In this document: in pieces, positions 23,404 through 34,267 of the stretch
Layout of the letters: each line of letters starts with the position of its first letter
How positions within the stretch are numbered: the first letter of the stretch is position 1
From: Umbelopsis ramanniana AG
Lineage: Eukaryota > Mucoromycota > Umbelopsidomycetes > Umbelopsidales > Umbelopsidaceae
Assembly (NCBI RefSeq): GCF_025399195.1
Contig: NW_026252112.1
Span: 62,001 to 126,000, forward strand
DNA: 64,000 nt
Reading direction: 5' to 3'
Position numbers and translations under genes: made by a program
Notes under the pieces: model-generated
Database searches by the model: none
What the model was told of the DNA's origin: nothing
Seen by the model: only the letters and a program-made list of their open reading frames with translations

Positions 23404-26389
23404 ATAGCAAGGGTACGTTACGTCTAGACGTAGGTTTGATTCTTACGTTCTTGTAGGATTTATTCGCACGAGTGATTGGAAATGCAGAACCATTCAAATC
23501 CACGTAACCAACTTGGCTTCGCCGTCAGCTTTAACTCTTTACCACGTCACGTGTGATCTATTTCCGGATGTGGTGTCCAAGCATGTCACACGCAAACATC
23601 GATCTGGGGAAACACATGGTCACTGCCTAGTTTTCCCTCGAAACCCTTGTAAAAACCTGCAAAAAAGTCCATGGTATACTATGGGAAAAGCACATTATGA
23701 AAGGGCAACATCTGCTCCCATTGGGCACAAGATACAAACGGTGTTGTGAAGTAGCATTGTCAGGAATGCGCAGCTGATAGGACGGCTAATATCAACGCAG
23801 TCCCGCGGCTACAACAACACCCCTCATTGATATATCCCAAGGCCACTGTCAAATAACGTCGGAAACTATACAACCCTGTCGCCAGGTCTTGGTCCATGCC
23901 GTTGATGGCTTCTTTGGGTCATGCAAAGGTCATACCTGGTTGGTTCATCCGAGGACCTCCCATGTGGAGTGACCTCTCCTCTTACCTTGACTCACATTTT
24001 GGTCACGGCAGCTGCCGCCCATGATGTCAGTTTCACATAGGATTATCTGCCTCCTCTGATCGCTGGTAGCACATCACAACGCCTTCCGAATAAAGCAATA
24101 ATACGCTGTTTTACAATACGTGTGAATTCAAATGCAGAGGGTTATGTTCCCTATCGAACTCGGGACAATGTGTTACTCAGCCGACACATCAGAACCTTAA
24201 TCCAACCAGCTGATGTGCTATTCATTTATCGGCTGGTTACCAAGAGCTCCTCCACTCAACTCATGCGAAAATTCGAATCGTCCCAGCTGAGAATGAATAT
24301 GCCTCCCTTTGCTACCATCGGTTCTGAAAGTGATCTCCCTCAACCCTACCTGATTGCCATCTATGTACGTCTTTCCCCCTGAAAGACGCCACCGCCCTTC
24401 ATAGCTAACTCAAGCTATTCGAGATAATGTAGTGCACTGTTACCAGTGGAGATCACAGCCAAATCCTGGCCATAGCTGCTGTTAACAAATTTATGTAGCC
24501 CTTGATCAGACGCTTTATGGTCACGGATAATATGAAGGAGAAACGCGATTATGGTATTTAAGAGGCACAAAAGCGAGGTGATGTATCTGAACGGCAAGTT
24601 TTACATGAAGATTTTGAGCAAGTCCACATAAAAAAATTGCCCAATTCTCAGACGAAAAAAAAAATATAAAAAGTGCTGTATGTCAACTTACCAACACTAT
24701 CTTGCTTGCACGTATATGCTACCGAACGGTAACGCAACGGCATCTTTGAGTAGGCATGCCAAGTTTTTCAACACAAAGTGCCTTGGTCATTTCGTCATTC
24801 CCATAGCTAATGGGGTCCTCGCTCACCATCGTTTCCCCCCCTCTCTTTTTTCACCGAACCCTGCTTACCAGGCACCTTCAGTCACGCCGTATCTCGTCTT
24901 TCTAGCGCTAAAATGATGAGCCTTTGATCCGTTTGAATTCTATCCATTTTTTCCGTTATTCCCTCTTGTGCCTTGCCAATGGCTTGCCTCGTCCGAGCAA
25001 TAGACTTTAACACATGTTTCATAGTCCGTGCCTTGGTGACCAACGCCACCTGTTTTACCAATGAAACTCAAAAAGCTCAGTGTCATCCCACGCACATCAC
25101 TGAATTGATGCACCAAGCAAGTTCCAAGGTACAGTGGCAGATTGATTGTATGACGTACGCGTATTGAGGGTGAACTCGGACTGTGCGTTATATTCATGCA
25201 ATGCCGCCACATGGCATGAAGGACTTTTACTGAGAACATACACCATTAGAGTGTGGTCCGGCATGATTGTCCATCAACACAGCAGTGAGGACACGGTATG
25301 TCAGCGGATACGGATTACCTGCTGGGACACGACTTGCGTCCATATATTCTTCAATGTTAAATCGGCCCAATGATATAGTACGTTTTTTTCTGCGTTGCTT
25401 TACAGGCTTCTGTCTTTTTTCATTTAGCGGGCTGCATACCTAGTTTAAAATACGCGTTTGATCTACGGTCGACAATATTTACAAGATACTGTTTATTCTA
25501 CACCAGGTACGTACTGAAAAAAATATGGAGCATCTTTAGACAATGTGAAGGCAGACCAAAGAATGTATCAAGTCACCAACGCACCTACGCAAAACATCTA
25601 GATCGGCATCGTCCTCTCCCTAACATTTTAGCGATATGGCTAACTAGGAAACTACATGCATGCCAGGCCTGGACGTCTCAGAACGTCCATATCACTTACC
25701 CATATTGCTGAATAATACATCTCATTAGCATCTGTTCCTTACATTTCAGTGAAGTATTTACCAATGTCATAAATAAAGCGAATTTTGAGTATTAAAAAAA
25801 AAGCCATCCTGACAGGCTTGCTATACTCCAGAACATTCACTGCCTTGAAAACTTGACACATATATCTATTTCATAAGGAACCCTGCATAAGGAACCCTGT
25901 CTAAAAAGGTCAGTTTTTCACGAATTTTTTTTTTTTTAGCTACTACTCCTTTACTCGCTTCATATACTGCCATAACACGCTACTTTTACCATCCACAGCA
26001 GATCAAGAAAAATGTCAACCATGATACGAGCCATAGCGTAGACTGAATTGTATGCCTCATCTACAATTTCATGGGCCAAAGCACTATATTACCGCATCTT
26101 TCATGCAAAATTGTTCGAATATGCTGCTGTCGATTAATAAATAAAATCTTTGGAAAGCGTGTAGAAACATGCGTTGCTTTAAAAGAAATTAAGACTTGAT
26201 AAATCGAAACACAAAATTCCAAGATCCTCAGGTTAAACGAAAAAAAATAAAAATCTAAGATGCGGTGCCAGCTTCGCCCCAAGTTATGAACTTAATAATC
26301 GAGTTTGGTAAAACCCGGTACTTTGTTGCTACACAAGCGTATCATCATAAGAACCAAATTCCCAGCATCATCAATCTCAAAACGGCACA
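23404..26389. other. 3-kb gene-poor stretch at the left side of the island
   Basis: No gene, tRNA or repeat could be supported. Short open frames (for example near 24122-24382 and 24680-24916) have neither family features nor splice sites. The first few hundred bases must hold the promoter of the M16 peptidase. From about 25.4 kb the sequence becomes AT-rich with several poly(A) and poly(T) runs, continuing into the island. Confidence 0.5.
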
Positions 26390-28002
26390 ATGTTAGTCAA
26401 CCTTTTTGTGCTGACATTCATAACAAATTTATTCGGCTACGTGTTGGAACGCGTGGTCACAATACTGTGGACCTTTGTCACAGCTTGGAGTAGCAACAAG
26501 ACATTTTTCGTGTTTCTGGAGTCGGAATACGAGGAAAAAGTGATTGAATTTTACCGCCTTAACGGACTACACAGCCTCAGGTGGATAACAGTCTCACTTG
26601 TAGCGTTCATAACCATTGCAGGATCTACCTTCGTGAGCCCGGCATTGCAGGCGACCCTTAATTCAAGCGAATCGTGGTCGCAGCAAAGCTTGGTCAACCT
26701 AAGCTGCACTTTGGATCAATTGAGCTTCGCTAAACAGCACTCATACGACACCATAGGTGAAGAGCAGTCGTTCTATGATAACATGAATAGAATATTCTCA
26801 GGTTGTGATAATCAACCGAAGAATTTCCGAGTTAAGCAGGTCGAGACCACACCCATAACAGACACGTTTGGTCTAATCAAGGACAACAATCTCACCTTAC
26901 TATTTTCACTCACAGCCGGTATAGGAACATTGCCCTACGGCAGTGATCCGGACCACCCTGATAGTAGTCCGCTTGCTAGCTACTCTGGCACAAGTGGCAC
27001 GAGCTTGAGTGTTATCCCCGCTGATTTTGTACTAGTTAATTCCAATTCAGTGTTAGAGGTGACCACAGCAGCAACGTATGCCTCCTTTGGCAACTTTACC
27101 ACCACAACTTTGGAGGAACGGGGGTACACCTTGTCTCTGCGTAATGGTTTCTTTCATAGACTGGTAGTGTCTGTCACTACTGTAGTGAACGGCGCTGGGA
27201 GACAGCCATACCGACTACAACCATGCAGCTCAGTGCTTTCTGGCTCAGGTAATCAGACCAACAATTATATAGCATTTGCCGATGCCGCGCAACAGCAAAG
27301 AGACGTTTTTCACTGCAATGACAGCACGATACAAATTTTTATGGACAATGCAGGCATAAGAACAATAACTTTTATAACGCTAGAAGCCGACGAGGCGGTA
27401 GCGCTTAACAACCAGAGCCGAATTGTCCCAACACTCCCATCGTTCAACAATGAAGTATTTTTCCAGATGCAGACTGGGTGACGCAAGCAAATTGGTCCAA
27501 CTTCTTAACCACACTCCAGCACTCTGAAAGCTTATATTATGTTGGAAGGGATGTCAGGATACTCGATACGACTCCCGCAGCAATAAGAAACGACACTTTG
27601 TTCTTCGAGTTGACACACGGTGACCAAACTGTATTTATCAGTGTTTACGAATACATGCCCACGACGTTGTATGACTTGCCCACATTCGTCACCCCTCTGA
27701 CTGTAGCACTGATGATGGCTATTTGCGCTGTAGTGTTAATCAAAAATCTGCATCCCGATGCTGCAGCCAGGATTGGCAGAGTGGTCTTTTTGTTTGCTGC
27801 TATGACTGATAATCAGAACTCTTCTAGACCCAATCTAAGCAAGGTTGGCTTTAACATAGGAGCCATACCCAACCTCAGACACAATGGTTTCTTCAACAAT
27901 GGCAACTTGATAGGTAGAATAAATTTGGACGACGATCAACCAATCGAAGAAGAAATCAGTCTTCGCGAGGGATTTAAAGGTCTTGAAAACACTACTACCT
28001 AA
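26390..28002 (+). pseudogene. Three-helix membrane glycoprotein gene with one frame break
   Basis: Not recognised. Two overlapping open frames (26390-27481 and about 27454-28002) together encode one protein of roughly 537 residues. The first has two N-terminal membrane segments (MLVNLFVLTFITNLFGYVLE and LRWITVSLVAFITIAGS) and then an extracytoplasmic domain with many N-glycosylation sites (NSS, NLS, NLT, NFT, NQT, NDS, NQS, NWS, NDT) and several cysteines. The second has a third membrane segment (FVTPLTVALMMAICAVVLI) and a polar tail with an acidic end. The break is in a T5 run at 27458-27462; one more T would keep the frame. It may be a real mutation or a homopolymer sequencing error. The overall plan (membrane helices at both ends of a glycosylated ectodomain) recalls fungal surface proteins, but no family was identified. 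Confidence 0.6.
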
Positions 28003-28633
28003 CAAGTGAAGATCTGTTTAACGACACGCGGATAATGAACTTTTCTGCTGCCGTTGACACAACTGATGACTTTTACCAGCAAGCGATAAAATTGTACTGT
28101 ACATTATGAGTTCCATTATTTCAGCCTAACACTAGGATCATCTGCCTTTTTATTACACCTGTCCTTTTATTACAATGTTTTATTAAATAAACTATAATTA
28201 TGCAAGTTCAAATAACAAACCAGAAAATTCTCTCTTGATGAATGCTGCATAACTACTAATGCAGCTAAGATAATTGTCGTAATAAATAATTTAGACTGAA
28301 GAATCGATTTTAAACTAGCATTATCTACCGAATATTGTTCCCAATAATGTTCCCAAATAATTTTCTAACTTTCCCGTTTGGCTCGCAACTGGTACTACTG
28401 CTGCATGTATTTGTTATTCGCTCTCCATTGTGACCTAAACTCTGATGGATCAATTTTTTTCATGAGAGCGGCAATAATAATTTATAAAAATTGCTTCACA
28501 ATTATCATAACGCTTGTCGAATGCAGTTGGTTGGCAAGTCTCTGACTGCTAATGCCTGATAACAGTCAATGATTCTGCAATCATTAATATTTTGTTGAAT
28601 GTAAATAATCTGACTTTCAAACTGTTAAGAAAA
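28003..28633. other. AT-rich flank outside the left inverted arm
   Basis: About 630 bp of AT-rich sequence with no gene. It ends exactly where the tRNA-Lys gene and the inverted arm begin. Confidence 0.5.
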
Positions 28634-28706
28634 TCTCTGTTAGCTCAGTTGGTAGAGCGTTCGGCTTTTAACCGAAATGTCCAGGGTTCGACCCCCTGAC
28701 AGAGAG
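28634..28706 (+). tRNA. tRNA-Lys (UUU), left end of inverted repeat
   Basis: A complete cloverleaf can be folded: 7-bp acceptor stem (TCTCTGT with ACAGAGA), D stem GCTC/GAGC, anticodon stem TTCGG/CCGAA around the loop CTTTTAA (anticodon TTT), variable loop ATGTC, and T stem CAGGG/CCCTG around TTCGACC, then a G discriminator. No intron. A T6 run at 28708-28713 is a Pol III terminator. It is identical over all 72 stem-and-loop positions to the minus-strand copy at 37717-37789 and forms the outermost part of the left arm. Confidence 0.95.
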
Positions 28707-28782
28707 ATTTTTTATTGGTCAATAAAAATATTATATTCAATTTCCATTGGCTAATATTTTTTATTTCCATCGCTTCCATTGG

Positions 28783-28962
28783 NNNNNNNNNNNNNNNNNN
28801 NNNNNNNNNNNNNNNNNNNNNNNNNNNNNNNNNNNNNNNNNNNNNNNNNNNNNNNNNNNNNNNNNNNNNNNNNNNNNNNNNNNNNNNNNNNNNNNNNNNN
28901 NNNNNNNNNNNNNNNNNNNNNNNNNNNNNNNNNNNNNNNNNNNNNNNNNNNNNNNNNNNNNN
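28783..28962. other. Assembly gap, 180 N
   Basis: 180 undetermined bases lie between two copies of the AT-rich repeat. The corresponding part of the right arm (37463-37641) is 179 bp and holds a decayed tRNA-Lys copy, so the gap probably hides the mirror image of that segment. Confidence 0.95.
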
Positions 28963-30662
28963 AAAATATTATATTCAATTTCCATTGGCTAATATTTTTT
29001 ATTTCCATCGCTTCCATTGGCTACTGTAGTTTTGCTCGAGAAATTTTGTCGCAGCAGCTGCCGCTGCTGCTTTATCATTTTTTAAATTGATTGCTGTATC
29101 TTTATTACTTTAGTTTTTGATTGTAGTAGCATTTTTTCTTGAGCTTCTTATATCTAAATTTTTCTAATGGATGAAAATTTGCTTATGCCATACAAGCCTA
29201 AGCTTTTTTGCGCTGTTCTTGTGATCCACATAGTAACCTCCAACAAATCTCGTTACTGCCCTTTAAAAAGTTTCGAAGGAAATGACCGTAAACTTCACGG
29301 ATTCAAAGATAATTTGCAGAAGAAAATTATATACATTTCTCCATAGGCCAAAAAAAAAGAAAACAGAATTTCTGCTCTCGTCCACGTAAAGCTATCAAAG
29401 GGTAATTTGTAATACCAGCACTTTTGCTATAACCCGGATGGCATCCGATGTGCTCAACAAATTATTTATGAAAGTAGAAAAAGAAACTTTGATTACATTT
29501 GGAGTAGAAATATTAGTGAAATGAAAACTTGATAGGATTCAGAAACACAACAATGGAGTATGTGACGAAGGTTCAGTAACCGCATTATGAAAAAGAAAAT
29601 TTCTACTATCATGAGGACACTGTTTTTATACCTTCTAAAATTTTCACTCAAATCCATATATAATTATCAAGCTCATTCTATTTTGTATTCTAACTTTTCA
29701 AACAGCAGCCTTCTAAGCTAGGGAACAACGATCGACTTCCGATGAAATAGAGGTCGAGACAGTTGTGATTTAATGAAATGCAGTTGTATTTTCTAAGCGG
29801 TGAGTAATGTAATATGTGGCATTTAGAACAAATAGATTAGCATAGACGAGCCAGAAGACTACGAAATTTCATCGGCCACCTTAATATCAAATTCTAAGCA
29901 TAGAACAATCACTGTAAATGTCAAAGCAGCACGGTCGCTGATTCGATTTTAATTCAATGTATTTGGGCCAAAATTTTTCCTTGGAATGGTCATGGGAGAC
30001 TAGGATAACGCCTTCCCAAGGTGTACAATTGCAACGGCCGACTGCAAATTTTATAGAATTGCATCAGAGCACTGCATAAACCGATCAGATCAAAGCGTCT
30101 AGTCAGCCAACTCAGTTGGACCGAGAAAAGAAGACCAGTTTTAGAATGCAAGAGTTGATTGATTCAACGCTAATTAGTCGCAGAAAAGCAAAGATAGAGC
30201 AAGCAAAATTTCAACACTACAACGTCTACATACCTAAAAATCTCGTTATACCCAAGTCTCATTTATTCTACCACCTATTATTCCTTGACTACCATTTCTC
30301 GAGCTCGGATTAAAAGCGACCACTGTTTTAGTGTCTAATGAAAGCATTGCGACATATGTGAAAGTTCTCTACATACGTTGGTAATGAGTGCTTGTTACCT
30401 ACTTATTATGGATTGAATGGCCATTTAAATTTGGAAAGAATGCTAGATAGGTTGTCAAAACATTAAAAGTCTTCTGTTACGTATAAATGTGCTCATTAAG
30501 CATGGAGCTGGTATAGTCATTTAGAAAGCAGGCATACCTCATCTAGCCAGAACGGCATGGTGGTGTTCTCCTGCACGACAAAATCCCTCACAGAGTTTGG
30601 ATGCACCGCCGACAGCCTGATATACACAAGACAGCAACATGCTATGTATTTAAATCTGAGAA

Positions 30663-31345
30663 ATAGACACTTTTCATCCATTTGTCAACTGCCGGGAAAA
30701 AGGAATCTGGAGTAAAGCTCTCCAAGAACTACTGCCTAGAGAGGACATCGACTTGCTAACCAAGGTAAAGCAACTACTTTTGCTATCTGATAGTAAGAGC
30801 ATCTGAACGCCTTCTAGAAAGCAGATACTATCAGCAATTGGGCTCATTTTGGTATCAAAACGGAAGCTCCACTGGAAAAGCTGTATTGAGGACAAGAGAT
30901 GGGTTCCAGATGCATGTATCTGGACCATACGGCGCAACAGATGGCGTTGGTTAATGCAGCTACAACTTGAAGTGGTGCCCGAAGTGGACCAAAATGTGCT
31001 CATTGCCATTACAACGTCCTATATCCCTGAATTGGAAGAGCTTAGAGTAACGTCTTACGCGCGCAAAGACGAAATACAAGATTTCCGTAGATATGGCACA
31101 ACGCTACGAAAAGTATATATACCCGATACCCCATGTATGTGTCAAAGTGGATCATACCGTACCATCATGGCTAAATAGCTCTCTTTGGCATCTGAGTTGG
31201 CAGCTTTGAACTTCCCTTTCCTACCTTTCTAGTTTTGTGTTTTCCGTTTTTTTTCCGTCAATTTCTGTACCTTTTGTTCCTGAATTTGTAAACTTATCTG
31301 CTTCGCAAATAGCTGAATAAAACGTGAAAAAAAAAAAAAAAAAAA
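30663..31345 (+). pseudogene. Degraded gene fragment ending in genomic poly(A)
   Basis: A plus-strand coding remnant in more than one frame: about 30663-30777 reads IWSKALQELLPREDIDLL, about 30818-30888 reads NWAHFGIKTEAPLEKLY, and 30849-31178 reads to SYIPELEELRVTSYA and LRKVYIPDTP. The last part resembles a leucine-rich-repeat/F-box type protein, though weakly. It is followed by AATAAA (about 31316-31321) and, a few bases later, an uninterrupted A19 run (31327-31345). This suggests a retrocopied or decayed gene; intron status is unclear because a possible GT-AG pair exists between the first two pieces. Confidence 0.35.
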
Positions 31346-32746
31346 CTGTTACGCATACAGGTCGGCTGCACTAGTTACGAACAAGTTAAAATGTCTTTCA
31401 CATACACTTGGGGAAAAAAGATTTGTTGTAGAGCTTAGCCTTTCATTAGATGGATGGATAATGCTCAGCAATAACTGTTTGATATGAAAACCAGATTGGT
31501 ATGGAACAAGTGGTTGAGATACGAGCTGGAGACGGGCGATATATGGAATTTCACTATGCTTTCACCGACTTATTCAATGATTTAGCGTAGCTTATTTAGA
31601 TGTACTTGATAGTGAAATGGCCGATTTATTTTCGTTTCTGCTAGTCATGGATTTTGGTAATGCATAACGGGGGTTTTTTTTTCTTCAAAAGAGTCGTGAT
31701 TTATTTCAATGTGAAGTATAGGTCTCAAAATTTGTGAGATAGACTATGCTAACTTATGGGGGTATGAAGATGCGAGGGCGATTGATATAGACAGTGTCAT
31801 TAGACCACTCCTACCACTCCTTTCCTCAGCCATTTTCTCTTTTCTTTTTTTCTTTTTGCGTCGTCTTGTATTCTTGTTGACAGGGTGTGTCACAATGACT
31901 CCACCAATTGCTCATAAGTCAGTCTGTCTTGCTCCTCCTCGCGGAAGACAAATTTCCAGTGGCAGCGCCAGACGGTCGCTATGGCCCTACTTAATATGAT
32001 TACGCTGGAGGGGTTGCGGTTTAGGCTTATCTTGCTCCATAGAAACTGGAAACCTTCTACAACGTTTTGTGAGGTCAACCACCTTCTTGGACTCGGAAGA
32101 TCTTTATCAAGTCATATATTAAAGAGAGTCAGGGTGTATTGCCAGAATCGATTCTTGGGTGGGCTGGTAATGCATAACAAGTTACAAAGTAATTTTGTTT
32201 ATAACGCTTGAAGAGGACGATAAATAATAATACTAGGCATGCGTTACAGTGGCGGTTGAAAATCACACAGCTTTCCAGTAACTGATATTTCAAGCTCACC
32301 GGCTCCCATTGCGAAATGCTTTGCCATCTACAGATTTAGCCTTTATGGTCACTGCAGCTGATGACATACTGATTTATTTCACTACTAGTCATGGCTGGCT
32401 CTCTTTTATGTGTCGCGATCAAACCTTCCCCATGTCACAATCGCACCGTCATCTTTTGACAAAAATTCATGATTGGCCTATAAGGTATATATTCAACTGC
32501 TATCAGGTTAATATCTGATAGTTTTCGCCCTCCAAACTTCACGGGAAGCGCCTCTACCGTTTTTCCGCCTCTAATTAAGCATTGGCCAAAATGGCGCCAT
32601 AGTGAGGCCTCGTGGCACTCCACTATTTTCGTTACATTAGGCTCCGCTTCGAAGGATCTGCCACTGAAGGTATAGGCCAGATTTCAATGTTCCGGATTTT
32701 GCCGCGATCTGACCTCCTTGACCATTGCCAGAAGCAAGCTTGCTCA

Positions 32747-32842
32747 GCTAACTTTAACGACTTGAAAATTTAACGCACTTCTGTGGTACACACGGCTAAC
32801 TTTAACGACTTGAAAAAGTCAACGCACTTCTGTGGTACACAG
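32747..32842. repeat. 48-bp tandem duplication (two units)
   Basis: Two adjacent copies of a unit beginning GCTAACTTTAACGACTTGAA and ending CTTCTGTGGTACACA; period 48, with a few mismatches in the middle. It lies in the non-coding interior of the inverted-repeat element. Confidence 0.85.
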
Positions 32843-34218
32843 CGGCCAAATAAGACAATGCAATTTCTGTAAGTCACCAACAGTAGATTAACGATCTGTA
32901 TCCACAACGTATAATGTACTGTGTAAAAATATTATAAATGACTGACTTACATTTCTATTGTAACAAGTATTCATTGGTGTGCTCAAGTAGTTGAATACTC
33001 CGATTTGCGAGGATAGCTTGGTCAATAAAACTCCATTGGTTATAGTTTCTTCCTAAATGCAATCAACGATGGAATATACAACAGTGTTTTCCTTCGATTG
33101 ATGAAATGCTTGAGTAGTGTTACTGAAGAACACGGCGTTGCAATAGCTAGAAAAGAGTCGAAAGTATGGACTTGGATCGGATATCAAGGCTGCTAAACAT
33201 GATGCGGACAGGCTTGTTCCAAGCCCGACATGCCAAATTACAGGTTCAAGAGCTCAGCCAGATCAAGTAGCAAGTATGAAGAATTTCTGTTGATAGCAAT
33301 TCGACAATAGCCACTACTTGTAATTGAAAGAATAAAGAAAAGGGGACTCCTTTTACTTCGTCTAAAATTATCACCCTTCATAAGAAATTTTATCCACAAG
33401 TAGCTTACTTTTAGCAATGTCAAAGAGCAGCTAGCAATCCCATATTGTGTTCGTGAATTCGGTGTGCTAATGTGGGCTGCTTACTAATATTACTGTCGAC
33501 GTTCATTATATGCGATGCTTTTTTCATTGGCAGTCGAGCAATCTACATCACAAGGGATGTGGTTTTTGAGTTTAAATGGTGTCATACAAAGTTACACATC
33601 AAGCCTGGCCAGGAATTATCGTTCTGGAAGCTACAGAATTTGTCGTTCGAACAAAGAAACTTTTTTTTTTTACATATCATTTTCGAAAGGTTTTATCAAC
33701 AAATGAAGCTCCTAGTTACTCTGCTACCGGTTTATGAAGCATTTCGTTCTTGTGTGATTGTGTCAAGAGAAAAGCTCGTTGAAAAAAGCGGGGCATGCTG
33801 AATTTCTTTTTAAAAAATAAGCGTTGGAAGTGGCGCCATTACACAGAAATTTCGAAAAGAGCACAACGGTTCTCGTTGTAGTCAAGCCATACACCCGTAT
33901 TTCACAGGTCATACCTTGCAAGGTTACATCTTGCCACTTGATTCCTTTTTTTTATTACATCTTTAGACAAACAGCGCGCCTCGGTCTTCTAATCAGGTCA
34001 TTCGGCTGGCTGCTTTTAGTAGGGTAATAACGCTGACCTCGTAAAGTAATTTACATGCATACATTCCTTTCAAACGAGGAAACAAGTGTACTGAATGACT
34101 CCGTCGACTTCCTTGTATAGCTCATGTTAATTTGACTTCGTACCTTCTCAGCCTCGAACTGTCCCATTTTTGTCTCTGGCTGGATGGATGTTTTGCCGCT
34201 CTAGCGGATGGACAACGG

Positions 34219-34228
34219 TATATATAAA
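34219..34228 (+). promoter_or_regulatory. TATA box of the GIY-YIG gene
   Basis: TATATATAAA, 40 bp before the ATG at 34268. Its position and quality are unusual compared with the core genes of this window, which have no clear TATA box. It also shows that the in-frame ATG at 34208 lies upstream of the promoter and is not the start. Confidence 0.7.
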
Positions 34229-34267
34229 GCATCAAAGTACGCTTTTTTGCAAGTTAACTTTCCCGCA

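Larger units (their letters stand above)
28634..29231. repeat. Left inverted arm (about 598 bp) of the tRNA-Lys-bounded element
   Basis: Pairs with 37192-37789 in reverse orientation. It starts at the tRNA-Lys 5' end and holds tRNA, then a short copy of an AT-rich downstream repeat (TTGGTCAATAAAAATATTAT...), an assembly gap, then a longer copy of the same repeat. Near the tRNA the arms are almost identical; differences accumulate towards the inside (first mismatches at about 29105-29115, more after 29180), and beyond about 29231 only weak similarity remains. Confidence 0.9.
29232..34218. other. Element interior without clear genes
   Basis: Five kilobases of AT-rich sequence. Apart from the degraded fragment near 30.66-31.35 kb and the 48-bp tandem duplication at 32.75 kb, nothing codes convincingly. 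Short open frames are scattered on both strands. No transposase, polymerase or helicase signature was seen in any frame. Confidence 0.5.

Noticed and set aside
24140-24175. tRNA T-arm-like sequence on the minus strand (GAGTTCGAT between TCCC and GGGA)
   Set aside because: No matching acceptor, D or anticodon arms at proper distances; probably chance.
28715-29090. Open frames spanning the assembly gap
   Set aside because: They consist mostly of undetermined residues and AT-rich repeat; no coding evidence.
34208-34267. Upstream ATG with MDNGIYKASKY that looks like a GIY motif
   Set aside because: This stretch contains the TATA box at 34219-34228; the GIY resemblance is chance and the true fold motif lies at residues 63-103.
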